DNA of 64,000 nucleotides from an uncultured Bacteroidales bacterium (GTDB lineage Bacteria; Bacteroidota; Bacteroidia; Bacteroidales; Muribaculaceae): positions 1 through 64,000 of the forward strand of contig CADBDH010000026.1 of the NCBI GenBank assembly GCA_902793405.1, written 5' to 3'. Position 1 is the stretch's first letter. Each line of letters starts with the position of its first letter. The notes beneath the pieces were generated by a model, which saw only the letters and a program-made list of their open reading frames with translations, searched no databases and had not been told where the DNA came from. Positions 40,247-48,727 of the stretch are shown here, one piece after another. A program made the position numbers and the translations under genes.

Positions 40247-40575
40247 TTACTAAAGTTTTCTGTTGAATATAATTGCAATTATTATAAATTTCTTTTTTGC
40301 GGTGCAAAGGTAATGAATTTTGGACAAAATATAGCATTATTGACCTTAAAAAATGTATTTTTTATTCAGGACACTCAAAATGCTCATTTTATGTTACATT
40401 TTGCAAGAAAAAGTGTGGTCTGGCATGATGATTTTGCGCCATCCTGACGGTCATGCCAGGCTCGTCTGCGGCGAGATGCAGTTGGCACCGCTTTTCACGG
40501 CACATAATAAAATAAAATGAGAGGACACCTCGGTGAATGGGCATCCTCTCATCATGAGATGTCAATGGCTGGCAA
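40247..40575. other. 329-bp intergenic region upstream of ppdK
   Basis: It holds a -7-like CAAAGGTA box for ppdK (plus strand 40305-40312) without a properly spaced -33, and the GH57 terminator (40512-40552). Between about 40330 and 40510 I see no gene or strong structure. Confidence 0.5.
40512..40552 (-). terminator. terminator of the alpha-glucan cluster
   Basis: ATGAGAGGA (40517-40525) and TCCTCTCAT (40544-40552) with extra inner pairs. On the minus strand it is followed by TTTTATTTTATT. It lies 24 bp past the GH57 stop. Confidence 0.75.
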
Positions 40576-42069
40576 TTATGCCTTTTTTTCAGCGGGCTTC
40601 TTTGCTGCAGGCTTCTTGGCGGCGGGCTTTTTAGCCGCCGGCTTTTTGGCAGCGGGCTTTTTGGCAGCGGGCTTCTTGGCAGCCGGTTTTTTGGGAGCGG
40701 GTTTTTCCTCCTTGACGGGTTCGGGCTCCTTAACGGGTTCCTCATCTACGGGGAAGTCGCCGGTTGTGTCCTGGACGATGTTGTTGCGCATCATCTCTAC
40801 CTCGCGGTGCAGCTTCTCGATTTCCTGCTCCTGGTTGCGGATAGTGAGCAGCAGCGAGTTCAGCTCCTCGTTGTCGATGCTGGCGGGGTACTGCTCCTCG
40901 ACGCGTGTCATGAAGTCGCTGAGGACGTTCATGTAGTTGGTGAACGCGGTGTAAGGCGAGTCATAGGGGCTGTAGTGGCTGTGTACCGAGCCATCGTCGT
41001 TGTGCTTGGTGGACATGTAGAAGAAGTGGTCGCTGGCCTGCAGATAGTTCCAGTCCTGCTTGATGCGGCGGTCGGTGCACAGGCGCACACGCTCACCGAT
41101 GGAGTACAGCTTCCTGACGGCCTCCTGCTGCAGGGTGTTGCCCAACCATGCGCTGGTGTCGCGAGCCTCGTCGGTCCATGACATGGGGTAGGGCACGGCG
41201 AGTTCGGCCACGGGTTTGAACTTGGCAACCACCTCGCTGGGCGTCCAGAACTGGATGTCGCACTCGGCAGCGAAGCGGGGCAGGGCCTTCATGAACTCGA
41301 AGATGCCGCTCTCGCGCGGTTGCAACTCGCCAAAGGCGTCATAGTTCATGAACAGGTTAACCAACTGTTCCTCTTGCGGCAACTCGTTGATCCAGTGGAT
41401 GTATTTGTCGGCGGTGAGGGGATAGGAGGCCCACTCGGGATTGCTGAAGCGGAAGGAGATGTCGTCGCTGAGCTTGCCGTTCTTCAACATCAGTTTGAGC
41501 TTGGGTGCCGATGCACTGCTGTACAGGAAGTTGGGCGAGCGCCAACCCAGCACGTGCTTGGCGTCGGCGGTGATGGCGGCCTTGAAGCCCATGGAATAAA
41601 CCATAGCGGCCACGTCGTCGTCATAGATGAGCTCGGTGTTGCGGAACACCTTGGGCTTTTGTCCGAAGAGCTGGAAGATTTTAGCGTCATGTGCCTTGAC
41701 CTGTGCTACAAACTCGTCGGGGTCGTAGAGTGACGACAGGCTGTGGGCATAGGTCTCGCTCAGGAACTCGACGCAGCCGGTTGCTGCCAGTTCCTTCATC
41801 GAGTCGATGAACTCGGGCACATACTGCTCCAACTGCTCGAGTGCGGTGCCGCTGATGGAGAAGGCCACCTTGAACTTCTTGCCGTTTTCCTTGATCATGT
41901 CGAGCAGCATCTGGTTGGCGGGCAGATAAGACCGCTGTGCGATGCGCGTGATGATGTCGTCGTCGGCAAAATCATCGTAGTAATAGTGGTCGTTACCGAT
42001 GTCAAAGAAACGGTAGTGTTTCAGACGGAACGGCTGATGAATCTGGAAATAAAAACAAATCGCTTTCAT
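40576..42069 (-). CDS. glycoside hydrolase family 57 (alpha-glucan acting) with PAAKK tail
   Basis: A 497-residue protein that starts MKAICFYFQIHQPFRLKHY, with the HQP motif of GH57 region 1. GH57 enzymes are retaining alpha-amylases, branching enzymes or 4-alpha-glucanotransferases with a (beta/alpha)7 barrel. The catalytic domain ends near 400 and a helical segment (410-450) follows. The last 45 residues are Lys/Pro/Ala repeats, six KPAAK units, resembling histone H1-type tails. It is the last gene of the cluster with the glycosyltransferase and debranching enzyme, so a role in storage glucan turnover is likely. The tail could bind acidic polymers; that is conjecture. Confidence 0.88.
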   Translation of the reverse strand: MKAICFYFQIHQPFRLKHYRFFDIGNDHYYYDDFADDDIITRIAQRSYLPANQMLLDMIKENGKKFKVAFSISGTALEQLEQYVPEFIDSMKELAATGCVEFLSETYAHSLSSLYDPDEFVAQVKAHDAKIFQLFGQKPKVFRNTELIYDDDVAAMVYSMGFKAAITADAKHVLGWRSPNFLYSSASAPKLKLMLKNGKLSDDISFRFSNPEWASYPLTADKYIHWINELPQEEQLVNLFMNYDAFGELQPRESGIFEFMKALPRFAAECDIQFWTPSEVVAKFKPVAELAVPYPMSWTDEARDTSAWLGNTLQQEAVRKLYSIGERVRLCTDRRIKQDWNYLQASDHFFYMSTKHNDDGSVHSHYSPYDSPYTAFTNYMNVLSDFMTRVEEQYPASIDNEELNSLLLTIRNQEQEIEKLHREVEMMRNNIVQDTTGDFPVDEEPVKEPEPVKEEKPAPKKPAAKKPAAKKPAAKKPAAKKPAAKKPAAKKPAEKKA

Positions 42070-42073
42070 ATAT

Positions 42074-42210
42074 CTTAGTTGTTAGTTTTTAGTTCTTAGT
42101 TTTTAGTTTCACTCGCTTTGCTCGTGCAAGGTGGGCTGCGCTTCAACAATCGAAAGCAAGCTTTCATTGTGTTCGGCTTGCACCACCTTTTTGTTGTTAG
42201 TTGTTAGTCG
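42074..42210. repeat. TTAGTTTTTAG tracts flanking an unusual short spacer
   Basis: Two TTGTTAGTT-type tracts (42074-42110 and 42192-42212) enclose an 80-bp GC-richer segment. That segment holds CTCGCTTTGCTCGTG, AAGGTGGGCTGCG, the palindrome GAAAGC-AA-GCTTTC (about 42160) and TTGCACCACC. No coding frame is visible. Confidence 0.45.
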
Positions 42211-43473
42211 TTAACGGTTGATGAGGTTGCGGTAGATGTTGATGACCTTGGCACCGGCCTTGTCCCAGGTGATCTGGTTGACCTCGGCCAGTCCTTGGTC
42301 GCGCAACTCGTTATACATGGCGGGATACTTTATGATGCTGTAGATGGCATCGGCCATGGCGTTAGTGTCCCAGTAGTCGATCTTGATGACGTTGTCGAGG
42401 ATTTCGGCACAACCGCTCTGCTTGCTGATGATGGACGGCACGCCCATCTGCATGGCCTCGAGCGGCGAAATGCCGAAGGGCTCGCTCACCGACGGCATGA
42501 TGTACACGTCGCTGGCCTTCAACATTTCATAAACCTGCTTGCCCTTGAGGAAGCCGGTGAAATGGAAACGGTCGGCAATGTCGCGCTTGGCGGCCAGTCG
42601 AATCATCTTGTCCATCATGTCGCCACTGCCAGCCATCACAAACTGCACATCGTTCACCTTGTGCAGCACCTGAGCGGCGGCCTCGACAAAGTACTCGGGA
42701 CCCTTCTGCATGGTGATGCGGCCTAGGAAGGTAACGACCTTGTTCTGCTTGCCCGGCGGAATGGGCAGGTTGAGCAGTTCCTCGTTGAGGGGCTCCACGG
42801 CGTTGTGCACGGTGGTCACCTTGTCGGGGCTGATGCCGTATTTCTCGATGACGGTGCGGCGCGTGAGGTTGCTCACGGTGATAATGTGGTCGGCGTGGTT
42901 CATGCCGTCCTTCTCGATGCTGAATACCGTGGGGTTGACATTGCCGCGTGAACGGTCAAAGTCGGTGGCGTGCACGTGGATAACCAGCGGCTTGCCCGTC
43001 ACCTGCTTGGCGTGGATGCCGGCAGGGTAGGTGAGCCAGTCGTGGCTGTGGATGATGTCGCAATCCACCGTGCGTGCGATGACGCCCGCCACGATGCTGT
43101 AGTTGTTAATTTCCTCGAGCAGGTTCTCAGGGTAGCGGCCCGAGAACTCGATGCATCCCAGGTCGTTGGTGCTCATATAGTTGAAGTCGCCGTAGATGTG
43201 GTCTCGCAGGCGGTAGTAGAACTGCGGGTCCATCACATTGCCGATGCGGCTCTGCACATAATCCAAGTTCACGTCGCGCCAAGCCACAGGCGTGCAGTTC
43301 GCGCCGATGATATTGGCAAAATCCTTAGGCTCGTCGCCCCAGGGCTTGGGGATGACAAAGGTGATGTCCATGTCCCCGTTCTCCCACATGCCCTTGGTGA
43401 GTCCGTAACTTGCTGTTCCCAGTCCTCCCAGGATGTGGGGAGGGAACTCCCAGCCAAACATTAATGCTTTCAT
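42211..43473 (-). CDS. glycogen synthase-like glycosyltransferase (GT4/GT5 fold)
   Basis: A 420-residue GT-B glycosyltransferase starting MKALMFGWEFPPHILGGLGTASYGLT. Its N-terminal acceptor-site glycine loop (PPHILGGLG) resembles the KxGGL of glycogen/starch synthases. HSHDWL and HVHATDFDRSRGN follow, and the C-terminal donor site has SVSEPFGISPLEAMQMGVP with the E-x7-E pattern. It probably extends alpha-1,4-glucan from a nucleotide glucose. It lies 14 bp after the debranching enzyme gene in the same direction. Confidence 0.9.
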   Translation of the reverse strand: MKALMFGWEFPPHILGGLGTASYGLTKGMWENGDMDITFVIPKPWGDEPKDFANIIGANCTPVAWRDVNLDYVQSRIGNVMDPQFYYRLRDHIYGDFNYMSTNDLGCIEFSGRYPENLLEEINNYSIVAGVIARTVDCDIIHSHDWLTYPAGIHAKQVTGKPLVIHVHATDFDRSRGNVNPTVFSIEKDGMNHADHIITVSNLTRRTVIEKYGISPDKVTTVHNAVEPLNEELLNLPIPPGKQNKVVTFLGRITMQKGPEYFVEAAAQVLHKVNDVQFVMAGSGDMMDKMIRLAAKRDIADRFHFTGFLKGKQVYEMLKASDVYIMPSVSEPFGISPLEAMQMGVPSIISKQSGCAEILDNVIKIDYWDTNAMADAIYSIIKYPAMYNELRDQGLAEVNQITWDKAGAKVINIYRNLINR

Positions 43474-43487
43474 ATCTCTTGATAGGT

Positions 43488-45446
43488 TTATTCGTCAATG
43501 ATGTGCAGGTTCTTGAAAGTGCGCAGCACGCGCAGGATGCCGCCCACGTTGGGGGCGAAGCTCACGGCACCGCGTCCAATGAAGGGCGGGTTGCCGTCAT
43601 AGAGTTCGCTCAGTGAGCCGATGCATCCTTCCTTCATCTCGTCCTCGAAGCCAATCATCATCCTCTCGATGAAGGAGATGCTGTTCAGACCGAAGACGCG
43701 GATGTAGGCCTTGCTGTAGAAGTCCATCAGCCAGGGGCGAGCACTGCCGGCATAGTAAGCCGTCTGTCGCTCCTCGGGGGTGCCCAGATACCAGGGTATG
43801 TAACCATAGCTGTTGGGGCTCAAGGTGCGTAGGCCCTTGGGGGTGAGCAGCTCGCGGGTGGTGATGTCGAGCACGCGTTTGCGCTGGCGGCGGTCAAGCG
43901 GGCTGTAGTCGGTGGCGGCGGCGATGATCATGTTGGGTCGCACGCTCAGGTCGGTATAGCTGCCGTTCACATAGTCGTAGAGGTAGCCGTAGTCGGTCAT
44001 GAACGTCTCGATGAAGGCGGGCTTGCACTTGTCGGCAATCTCGTTGCAACGTGCGACAAAGTCTTTTTCCTCTTCACGCTCACCGAAGAGTTCTTCGACT
44101 GCAAACCTGAGGGCGTTGTACCACAGGGCGTTGAACTCGACCAGATATCCCGTGCGCGGGATGAGTGGCGTGCCGTCGGGGTGGGTGCTGTTCATCCACG
44201 AGACGGGGCGCTTGGTGCCGTCGGTGGCAATCAGACCGTTGTCCTCCAGCTTGAGGTTGGGATGATGGCCGTCGGCAATGAAATTGATGAGGTCCTTGAC
44301 CAGTTGGCCGTAGCGCTCGCGGGCGGCCTCGGCATTCAGGTCGTGGGCATAGCGTTGCACGGCCCAAATGGCCCACAGGGGGATGTCGGGCAGGTCGAGA
44401 CCGTCAAGATGCTTGTCGAGGGTGCCGTCGCGCATCCAGTCGTAGAGGGCGCGCTGGGCGGTGTCCATGATGAGCTCGAAGTCCTGGCGGTGGTGAACTG
44501 ACAGCGTGCAGCCCGGCAGGGCGATGAACTCGTCGCGGGCACGGATTTTGAACCAGGGATAGCCTGCCAGCAGGTAGTGTCCTTCCTTGTTGGTGATGTA
44601 GAACTGCTTGGCGCTGTTCTTCATGCAGTTGTAGAAACTCGTGCGCGGCGTGCGGGGCTTGATTTCGTCCTCATACATCTTGGTGAGGGTGCGGGTGTTT
44701 ACCTCCTCGACGCCAGCCGAGAAGATGAGGGGCTCGCCCTTCTTGATCTCCACCTCGAAGTAGCCGGGCACATACAGGTCCTCGCTGTAGGGGATGCCGC
44801 GCTCCTGGTCCTTGGTATACTCGATGTTCTTGTACCAGTGCGGGTCAAACACGAAGCGGGGCTTGTGGTTCATCTGCATGTAAAGTGTGGGATAGCCGTT
44901 GTACATGCAGGTGGCGATACCGTTGGCCACCTCCTGATATTCGCGGCTGGCGACGGCATTCTCGACACACAGGTCGTTGGCGTTGCGGAACGCCAGGAAG
45001 GGCCTGAACTGTAGCGTTGTCGCCGAGTGGGCATCGACCAGCGTGTAGCGGATGAGGATGCGGTTCTCGTGGGTAATGAAGATTTTCTCCTTCTTGAGGA
45101 TGACGCCACCCACGCGGTAGGTGGTGGTGGGCACACGTTCACAGTCATATTCACGGATGTACTTGTGTCCGTTGGGGCTGTAGGTGTCGCCCTTATAGCG
45201 GTGCAGGCCCAGGTTGAAGGGTGCGCCGTGCTGGATAACGGTCTCGTCGAGCGAGGACAGCAGCACGTGATTGTTGTCGTCGAGCTCGGGAACTGGGATG
45301 ACCAGCAAGCCGTGCTGCTTGCGGGTGTTGCAGCCAACGATGGTGGTGCAGTGGTAGGCACCCGACTGGTTGGTGCGCAGCATCTCCTTGGGCAGTGACT
45401 GCTCCAAGTTGATCATCAGGTTTTTGTCAAATTTTAGATAACTCAT
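43488..45446 (-). CDS. glycogen debranching enzyme (amylo-alpha-1,6-glucosidase)
   Basis: A 652-residue enzyme. The ATG at 45446 (MSYLKFDKNLMINLEQSL) is chosen because the longer frame adds 33 residues of low quality. The N-terminal beta-sandwich (to about 270; YLVVIP-like HGLLVIPVPELDD) is followed by the GH133-type (alpha/alpha)6 domain, with WFKIRARDEFIALPG and WMNSTHPDGTPLIPRTGYLVEF near the active site. It hydrolyses alpha-1,6 branches of glycogen. It lies 34 bp downstream of the lipid kinase gene and upstream of the glycosyltransferase. Confidence 0.92.
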   Translation of the reverse strand: MSYLKFDKNLMINLEQSLPKEMLRTNQSGAYHCTTIVGCNTRKQHGLLVIPVPELDDNNHVLLSSLDETVIQHGAPFNLGLHRYKGDTYSPNGHKYIREYDCERVPTTTYRVGGVILKKEKIFITHENRILIRYTLVDAHSATTLQFRPFLAFRNANDLCVENAVASREYQEVANGIATCMYNGYPTLYMQMNHKPRFVFDPHWYKNIEYTKDQERGIPYSEDLYVPGYFEVEIKKGEPLIFSAGVEEVNTRTLTKMYEDEIKPRTPRTSFYNCMKNSAKQFYITNKEGHYLLAGYPWFKIRARDEFIALPGCTLSVHHRQDFELIMDTAQRALYDWMRDGTLDKHLDGLDLPDIPLWAIWAVQRYAHDLNAEAARERYGQLVKDLINFIADGHHPNLKLEDNGLIATDGTKRPVSWMNSTHPDGTPLIPRTGYLVEFNALWYNALRFAVEELFGEREEEKDFVARCNEIADKCKPAFIETFMTDYGYLYDYVNGSYTDLSVRPNMIIAAATDYSPLDRRQRKRVLDITTRELLTPKGLRTLSPNSYGYIPWYLGTPEERQTAYYAGSARPWLMDFYSKAYIRVFGLNSISFIERMMIGFEDEMKEGCIGSLSELYDGNPPFIGRGAVSFAPNVGGILRVLRTFKNLHIIDE

Positions 45447-45480
45447 TATTCTAGTAGTTAGTTTCTTTGGTTTCTTGTTG

Positions 45481-46389
45481 TCAGACGTCGTTGGGCAGTG
45501 ATGACGGGGGCACCAGGATGTTGATGCCGCGGTTGATGTTTTCAACGACGATTCGCGCAGGCATCATCGTGGGGTCGCCATCGATGTGCAAGATGTCGTC
45601 GTGACGGCGCTCAATGACCACGCGCCTACCGCGATAGATGCTCACGTGATGGTCATGGTCCAATTGCCGCAGGAACAGACGGGCTCCGATGAGCGGGCTC
45701 TGGATGATGTTGAACGGGTGCATCACCGTCACGTCGAGCAGGCCGTCCTGCATGGTGGCACGCGGCGCAATATAGGCGTTGTTGCCATATTGGGCCGCAT
45801 TGCAGCAAGCGATGACAAAGGCTTTTTCCTGCATCTTCTTGCCGTCGATGTCGATGATGTAATCTTGAGGTTTATACTTAATGTACTCGGACAATGCTGT
45901 CTTGATATAGGTGATGAAGCCGCGTGTGCCCTCGTTTGAGAACTTGTAGCTCACGGCGGCATCAAAGCCCATGCCGCATGTGCAGAAGAAAGGCTTGCCG
46001 TTGATGGTGCAGTAGTCAAACTTGCCTACCACGCCATCGTTGAGCACCTGCAGGGCCCGGCTGGCGTTCATCGATAGGCGCAGGTGACGTGCCAGTCCGT
46101 TGCCCGACCCGACGGGGACGATGGCCAGGGCTGTGTCGGTACCGCACAAGGCGCTACCCACCTCGTTGACCGTGCCGTCGCCGCCAATGGCGACCACCAC
46201 ATCGATGCCGTCGATGACGGCCTGTTGGGCAATTTCGTTGGCATGGCCGGGGTATTCAGTCGCCATGATGCTCACGAGATTGCGCTCGTGGTCAACTACC
46301 GTGTCGATGAGTCGAGGTATCTTGTCTTTGTTGCCTGTTCCCGACACGGGGTTGATAATGGCGAGTATGTGCCTGCGTCTTTCTTCCAT
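45481..46389 (-). CDS. diacylglycerol kinase family lipid kinase (YegS/BmrU type)
   Basis: A 302-residue DagK-catalytic-domain protein with INPVSGTGNK at the N-terminus, nucleotide-binding GGDGTVNEV (about 69-77) and VGSGNGLARHL, typical of DgkB/YegS/BmrU kinases that phosphorylate diacylglycerol or related lipids at the membrane. A frame start three codons up (46398) overlaps a CAAAGATA -7-like box (46396-46403), so ATG 46389 is preferred; the transcript would then be nearly leaderless. It lies 34 bp upstream of the debranching gene, which makes a mixed lipid/glucan operon. Confidence 0.88.
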   Translation of the reverse strand: MEERRRHILAIINPVSGTGNKDKIPRLIDTVVDHERNLVSIMATEYPGHANEIAQQAVIDGIDVVVAIGGDGTVNEVGSALCGTDTALAIVPVGSGNGLARHLRLSMNASRALQVLNDGVVGKFDYCTINGKPFFCTCGMGFDAAVSYKFSNEGTRGFITYIKTALSEYIKYKPQDYIIDIDGKKMQEKAFVIACCNAAQYGNNAYIAPRATMQDGLLDVTVMHPFNIIQSPLIGARLFLRQLDHDHHVSIYRGRRVVIERRHDDILHIDGDPTMMPARIVVENINRGINILVPPSSLPNDV

Positions 46390-46423
46390 TCCCTGCAAAG
46401 ATAATACTTTTTTGCGTCTTTTT

Positions 46424-46454
46424 TTTGAATTTCGCTATTTTTGAAATATTTTTG
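46424..46454 (+). promoter_or_regulatory. promoter of DUF308-DUF3667 pair
   Basis: TTTG (46424-46427), 19-nt spacer, TATTTTTG (46447-46454). A second overlapping pair is TTTG 46411-46414 with TATTTTTG 46436-46443 at 21 nt. Confidence 0.65.
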
Positions 46455-46498
46455 TGGAAAATTTATTAACAAGCAACGATTAACCCTTACAGAAACCA

Positions 46499-47110
46499 AT
46501 GAGAAAGGTCAGTATTAACCTGCTTACTAATGTGATTTTGCTGCTTTCGGGCATCATCCTTATCGTGTTTCACAACGTGCCCAACATTTTGATTTGGGGT
46601 TCCCGGGTGATGGGTGCAACCTTCATGTTGCCGGCTATTGCCTATCTGGTGATGGTTGCCGTGCGGCATTCCGATGCCCGCACCAGTACCGAATACATGG
46701 GTGTACTGCCTGCCGTGGGCGGCCTGTGCTTTGGCCTGGTGATGATGATCAAGGCGCATCTGTTCGACGAAATCCTGCAGTTGCTCATGGGCGTACTGCT
46801 GCTGGTGCTGGGCTTGTTCCACATCATCTATCTGATACTGTCCAAGAACAGCCTGAGCATCAAGGGCTGGTATTACATCTGCCCCCTGATAGTGGTCTTG
46901 TGCGGCGTGCTGTCGCTCATGGTGCCAGCCCTGCGCGAGAGTGTGTCCACTGTGGTGCTCATCACCGGCATTTGCCTGCTGCTGTTCAACTTCACCAGTC
47001 TGCAGGAATACCTTGCCGAGCGCCGTGTGCGCAATGCTGCCACCCAACCGGCCGTTGAGCCTGCACCTGAGCCTGAAACTACACCTGCACCCATAAGCGA
47101 CGATGTTTAG
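46499..47110 (+). CDS. DUF308/HdeD-like membrane protein
   Basis: A 203-residue protein with six hydrophobic helices in three pairs (about 8-60, 68-112, 120-165), the layout of HdeD/DUF308 proteins. The C-terminal tail is Pro/Glu/Ala-rich. The function is not known; E. coli HdeD is linked to acid stress. Its stop overlaps the start of the DUF3667 gene by 8 bp, so the two are coupled. Confidence 0.75.
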   Translation: MRKVSINLLTNVILLLSGIILIVFHNVPNILIWGSRVMGATFMLPAIAYLVMVAVRHSDARTSTEYMGVLPAVGGLCFGLVMMIKAHLFDEILQLLMGVLLLVLGLFHIIYLILSKNSLSIKGWYYICPLIVVLCGVLSLMVPALRESVSTVVLITGICLLLFNFTSLQEYLAERRVRNAATQPAVEPAPEPETTPAPISDDV

Positions 47111-48200
47111 TCTCAAGAAATTATACCGTCGTTTCAAGGCTTGGCAAGTTCATCCCGGCGATTATCCTGTGGCTGATGTGCCACGGTACTGCAACAATTG
47201 CGGATGTGAATACACAGGGAACTTTTGCCCCGTGTGCGGACAACGAGCCACTGCAGGCCGCGTCACGTGGAATGTGGTTCAACGTAGCGTGATGGATGTG
47301 TGGGGCCTGGGAGGCCGCTCGTTGCCTTACTCGTTGTGGCAGCTGATGTGGCGCCCGGGCTATTTCATCAGCGATTATATCAACGGCAAATGGCAGTCGA
47401 GTTTCCCGCCCGTCAAGATGCTTGTGCTCGTGGCGTTAATCCTGTATGTTGTCGGTAATGCCATCTTTCCTGAATACTGGGCGACACTTTTAGATTATGA
47501 TGCTGAGGCTATCACGTCAACAGGATGGCAATACTATTTTGATTTTGTGTCTCAATGGATCGGAAATCATATTGAGTGGTTGTACCTGTTTATCTTCTCG
47601 TTGCTGATACTTCCCACCTGGCTGGTGTTCAGGCACTCGCCGCGCAACCCCCGGCACACAATACCTCAAGGCTTCTTTATGCAGGTGTTCATGACAACGC
47701 AGTACTTTGTGTGGGTGTTCATCATCTCTACTTTTGTCAAGCTGGCTGGAATAGATTTGGGCTATGCTGCGGGAACTAGTGGCTTTGAGGATATAATGAT
47801 AGAAAGTTCCTTATTGGTGATACCTGTTATTGTCGTTGTGAACTACAAGCAGGTGTTTGGCTACGGCTGGTGGGGCACCGTGTGGCGGGTGCTGTTGATG
47901 GTCTTGGTCATCGTGTTGTGTTTCTTCGCGATTGCTTTATGGTATAGTGTTGCTACAAAACCTGAATATGCGTCCAAAGTTGAAGAAGAGAAGTGGCTTC
48001 TCAGGATGCTAAGTGTGTTCTGCATTTCGTGTTCTGGTCTGATGTTATCGGTGGCCGACGTTATTAACCGCAAGTTGTGGCGAGAGCGAGGGCGGCTGCG
48101 AGCGATGGCTTTACCGCTGCTGTTCCTCGTGTCGTTCATCATCGTCGGCATCGCTATGGAGGTAATTAGACCAGGTGTCTTGTTGAAAATGATTAGCTAA
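47103..48200 (+). CDS. DUF3667 membrane protein with N-terminal zinc ribbon
   Basis: A 365-residue protein. Residues about 29-45 carry CNNCGCEYTGNFCPVCGQ, two Cys-x-x-Cys pairs 9 residues apart that should bind zinc. LMWRPGYFISDYINGKW follows, the conserved DUF3667 core, then five or six transmembrane helices. The role is unknown. It overlaps the upstream DUF308 gene by 8 bp. Confidence 0.85.
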   Translation: MFSLKKLYRRFKAWQVHPGDYPVADVPRYCNNCGCEYTGNFCPVCGQRATAGRVTWNVVQRSVMDVWGLGGRSLPYSLWQLMWRPGYFISDYINGKWQSSFPPVKMLVLVALILYVVGNAIFPEYWATLLDYDAEAITSTGWQYYFDFVSQWIGNHIEWLYLFIFSLLILPTWLVFRHSPRNPRHTIPQGFFMQVFMTTQYFVWVFIISTFVKLAGIDLGYAAGTSGFEDIMIESSLLVIPVIVVVNYKQVFGYGWWGTVWRVLLMVLVIVLCFFAIALWYSVATKPEYASKVEEEKWLLRMLSVFCISCSGLMLSVADVINRKLWRERGRLRAMALPLLFLVSFIIVGIAMEVIRPGVLLKMIS

Positions 48201-48245
48201 GACATAAATTGTTAACTGATTTCGACTGGCTGTGCGATATAACAA

Positions 48246-48283
48246 GCGACGCGCCCTCCGTTTTGACGGGAAGGGCGCGTCGC
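48246..48283. terminator. strong GC hairpin after DUF3667 / after rpmE
   Basis: GCGACGCGCCCT (48246-48257) with AGGGCGCGTCGC (48272-48283) plus an inner CCG/CGG. A very stable hairpin between convergent genes; there is little T-run. Confidence 0.6.
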
Positions 48284-48300
48284 TGTGTCTTGTAGAACCT

Positions 48301-48318
48301 GCCGTGAGCGCTCACGGC
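48301..48318. repeat. 18-bp perfect palindrome
   Basis: GCCGTGAGCGCTCACGGC is fully self-complementary with no loop. It stands 17 bp after the previous hairpin and about 20 bp past the rpmE stop. It looks more like a protein-binding or cruciform site than a terminator. Confidence 0.6.
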
Positions 48319-48338
48319 GGTGATGCTGTGTTGTCTTC

Positions 48339-48593
48339 TTATTTCTTCTTGCGGTTGCCGTAGCGCTGCATGAACTTGTCCACGCGACCTGCGGTGTCGA
48401 CGAGCTTCTGCTTGCCGGTGAAGAAGGGGTGCGAGGTGTTGGTGATCTCGAGCTTTACCAGGGGATAGGTGGTGCCGTCAATCTCAATGGTCTCCTTGGT
48501 GTTCACCGTGCTGCGGGTGATGAAGACCTCCTCGTTAGACATGTCCTTGAAAGCAACCTCGCGATAGTTGCTGGGATGGATATCTTTCTTCAT
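48339..48593 (-). CDS. rpmE2: 50S ribosomal protein L31 type B
   Basis: An 84-residue L31 with [18 protein letters not shown] and the C-terminal [21 protein letters not shown]. It has no cysteine at all, so it is the zinc-independent type B form. A -7-like CAAAGGTA box lies at 48673-48680. Monocistronic, followed by two palindromes. Confidence 0.97.
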   Translation of the reverse strand: MKKDIHPSNYREVAFKDMSNEEVFITRSTVNTKETIEIDGTTYPLVKLEITNTSHPFFTGKQKLVDTAGRVDKFMQRYGNRKKK

Positions 48594-48727
48594 TTCTCTA
48601 GATATATCTTTAAAATGTTAAACTTACAAACTTTTTGGCGGTGGTAAACGCCTCATTTTCTGTAATGGCGTGCAAAGGTACGTCGATTTTTTGAACTGGG
48701 AAAATTTTTTCGCTCTTTTTTTGATTT

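Noticed and set aside
40580..40690. Regular short repeat that might suggest a CRISPR array
   Set aside because: The units are contiguous 15-mers without spacers and encode the KPAAK tail of the GH57 protein in frame.
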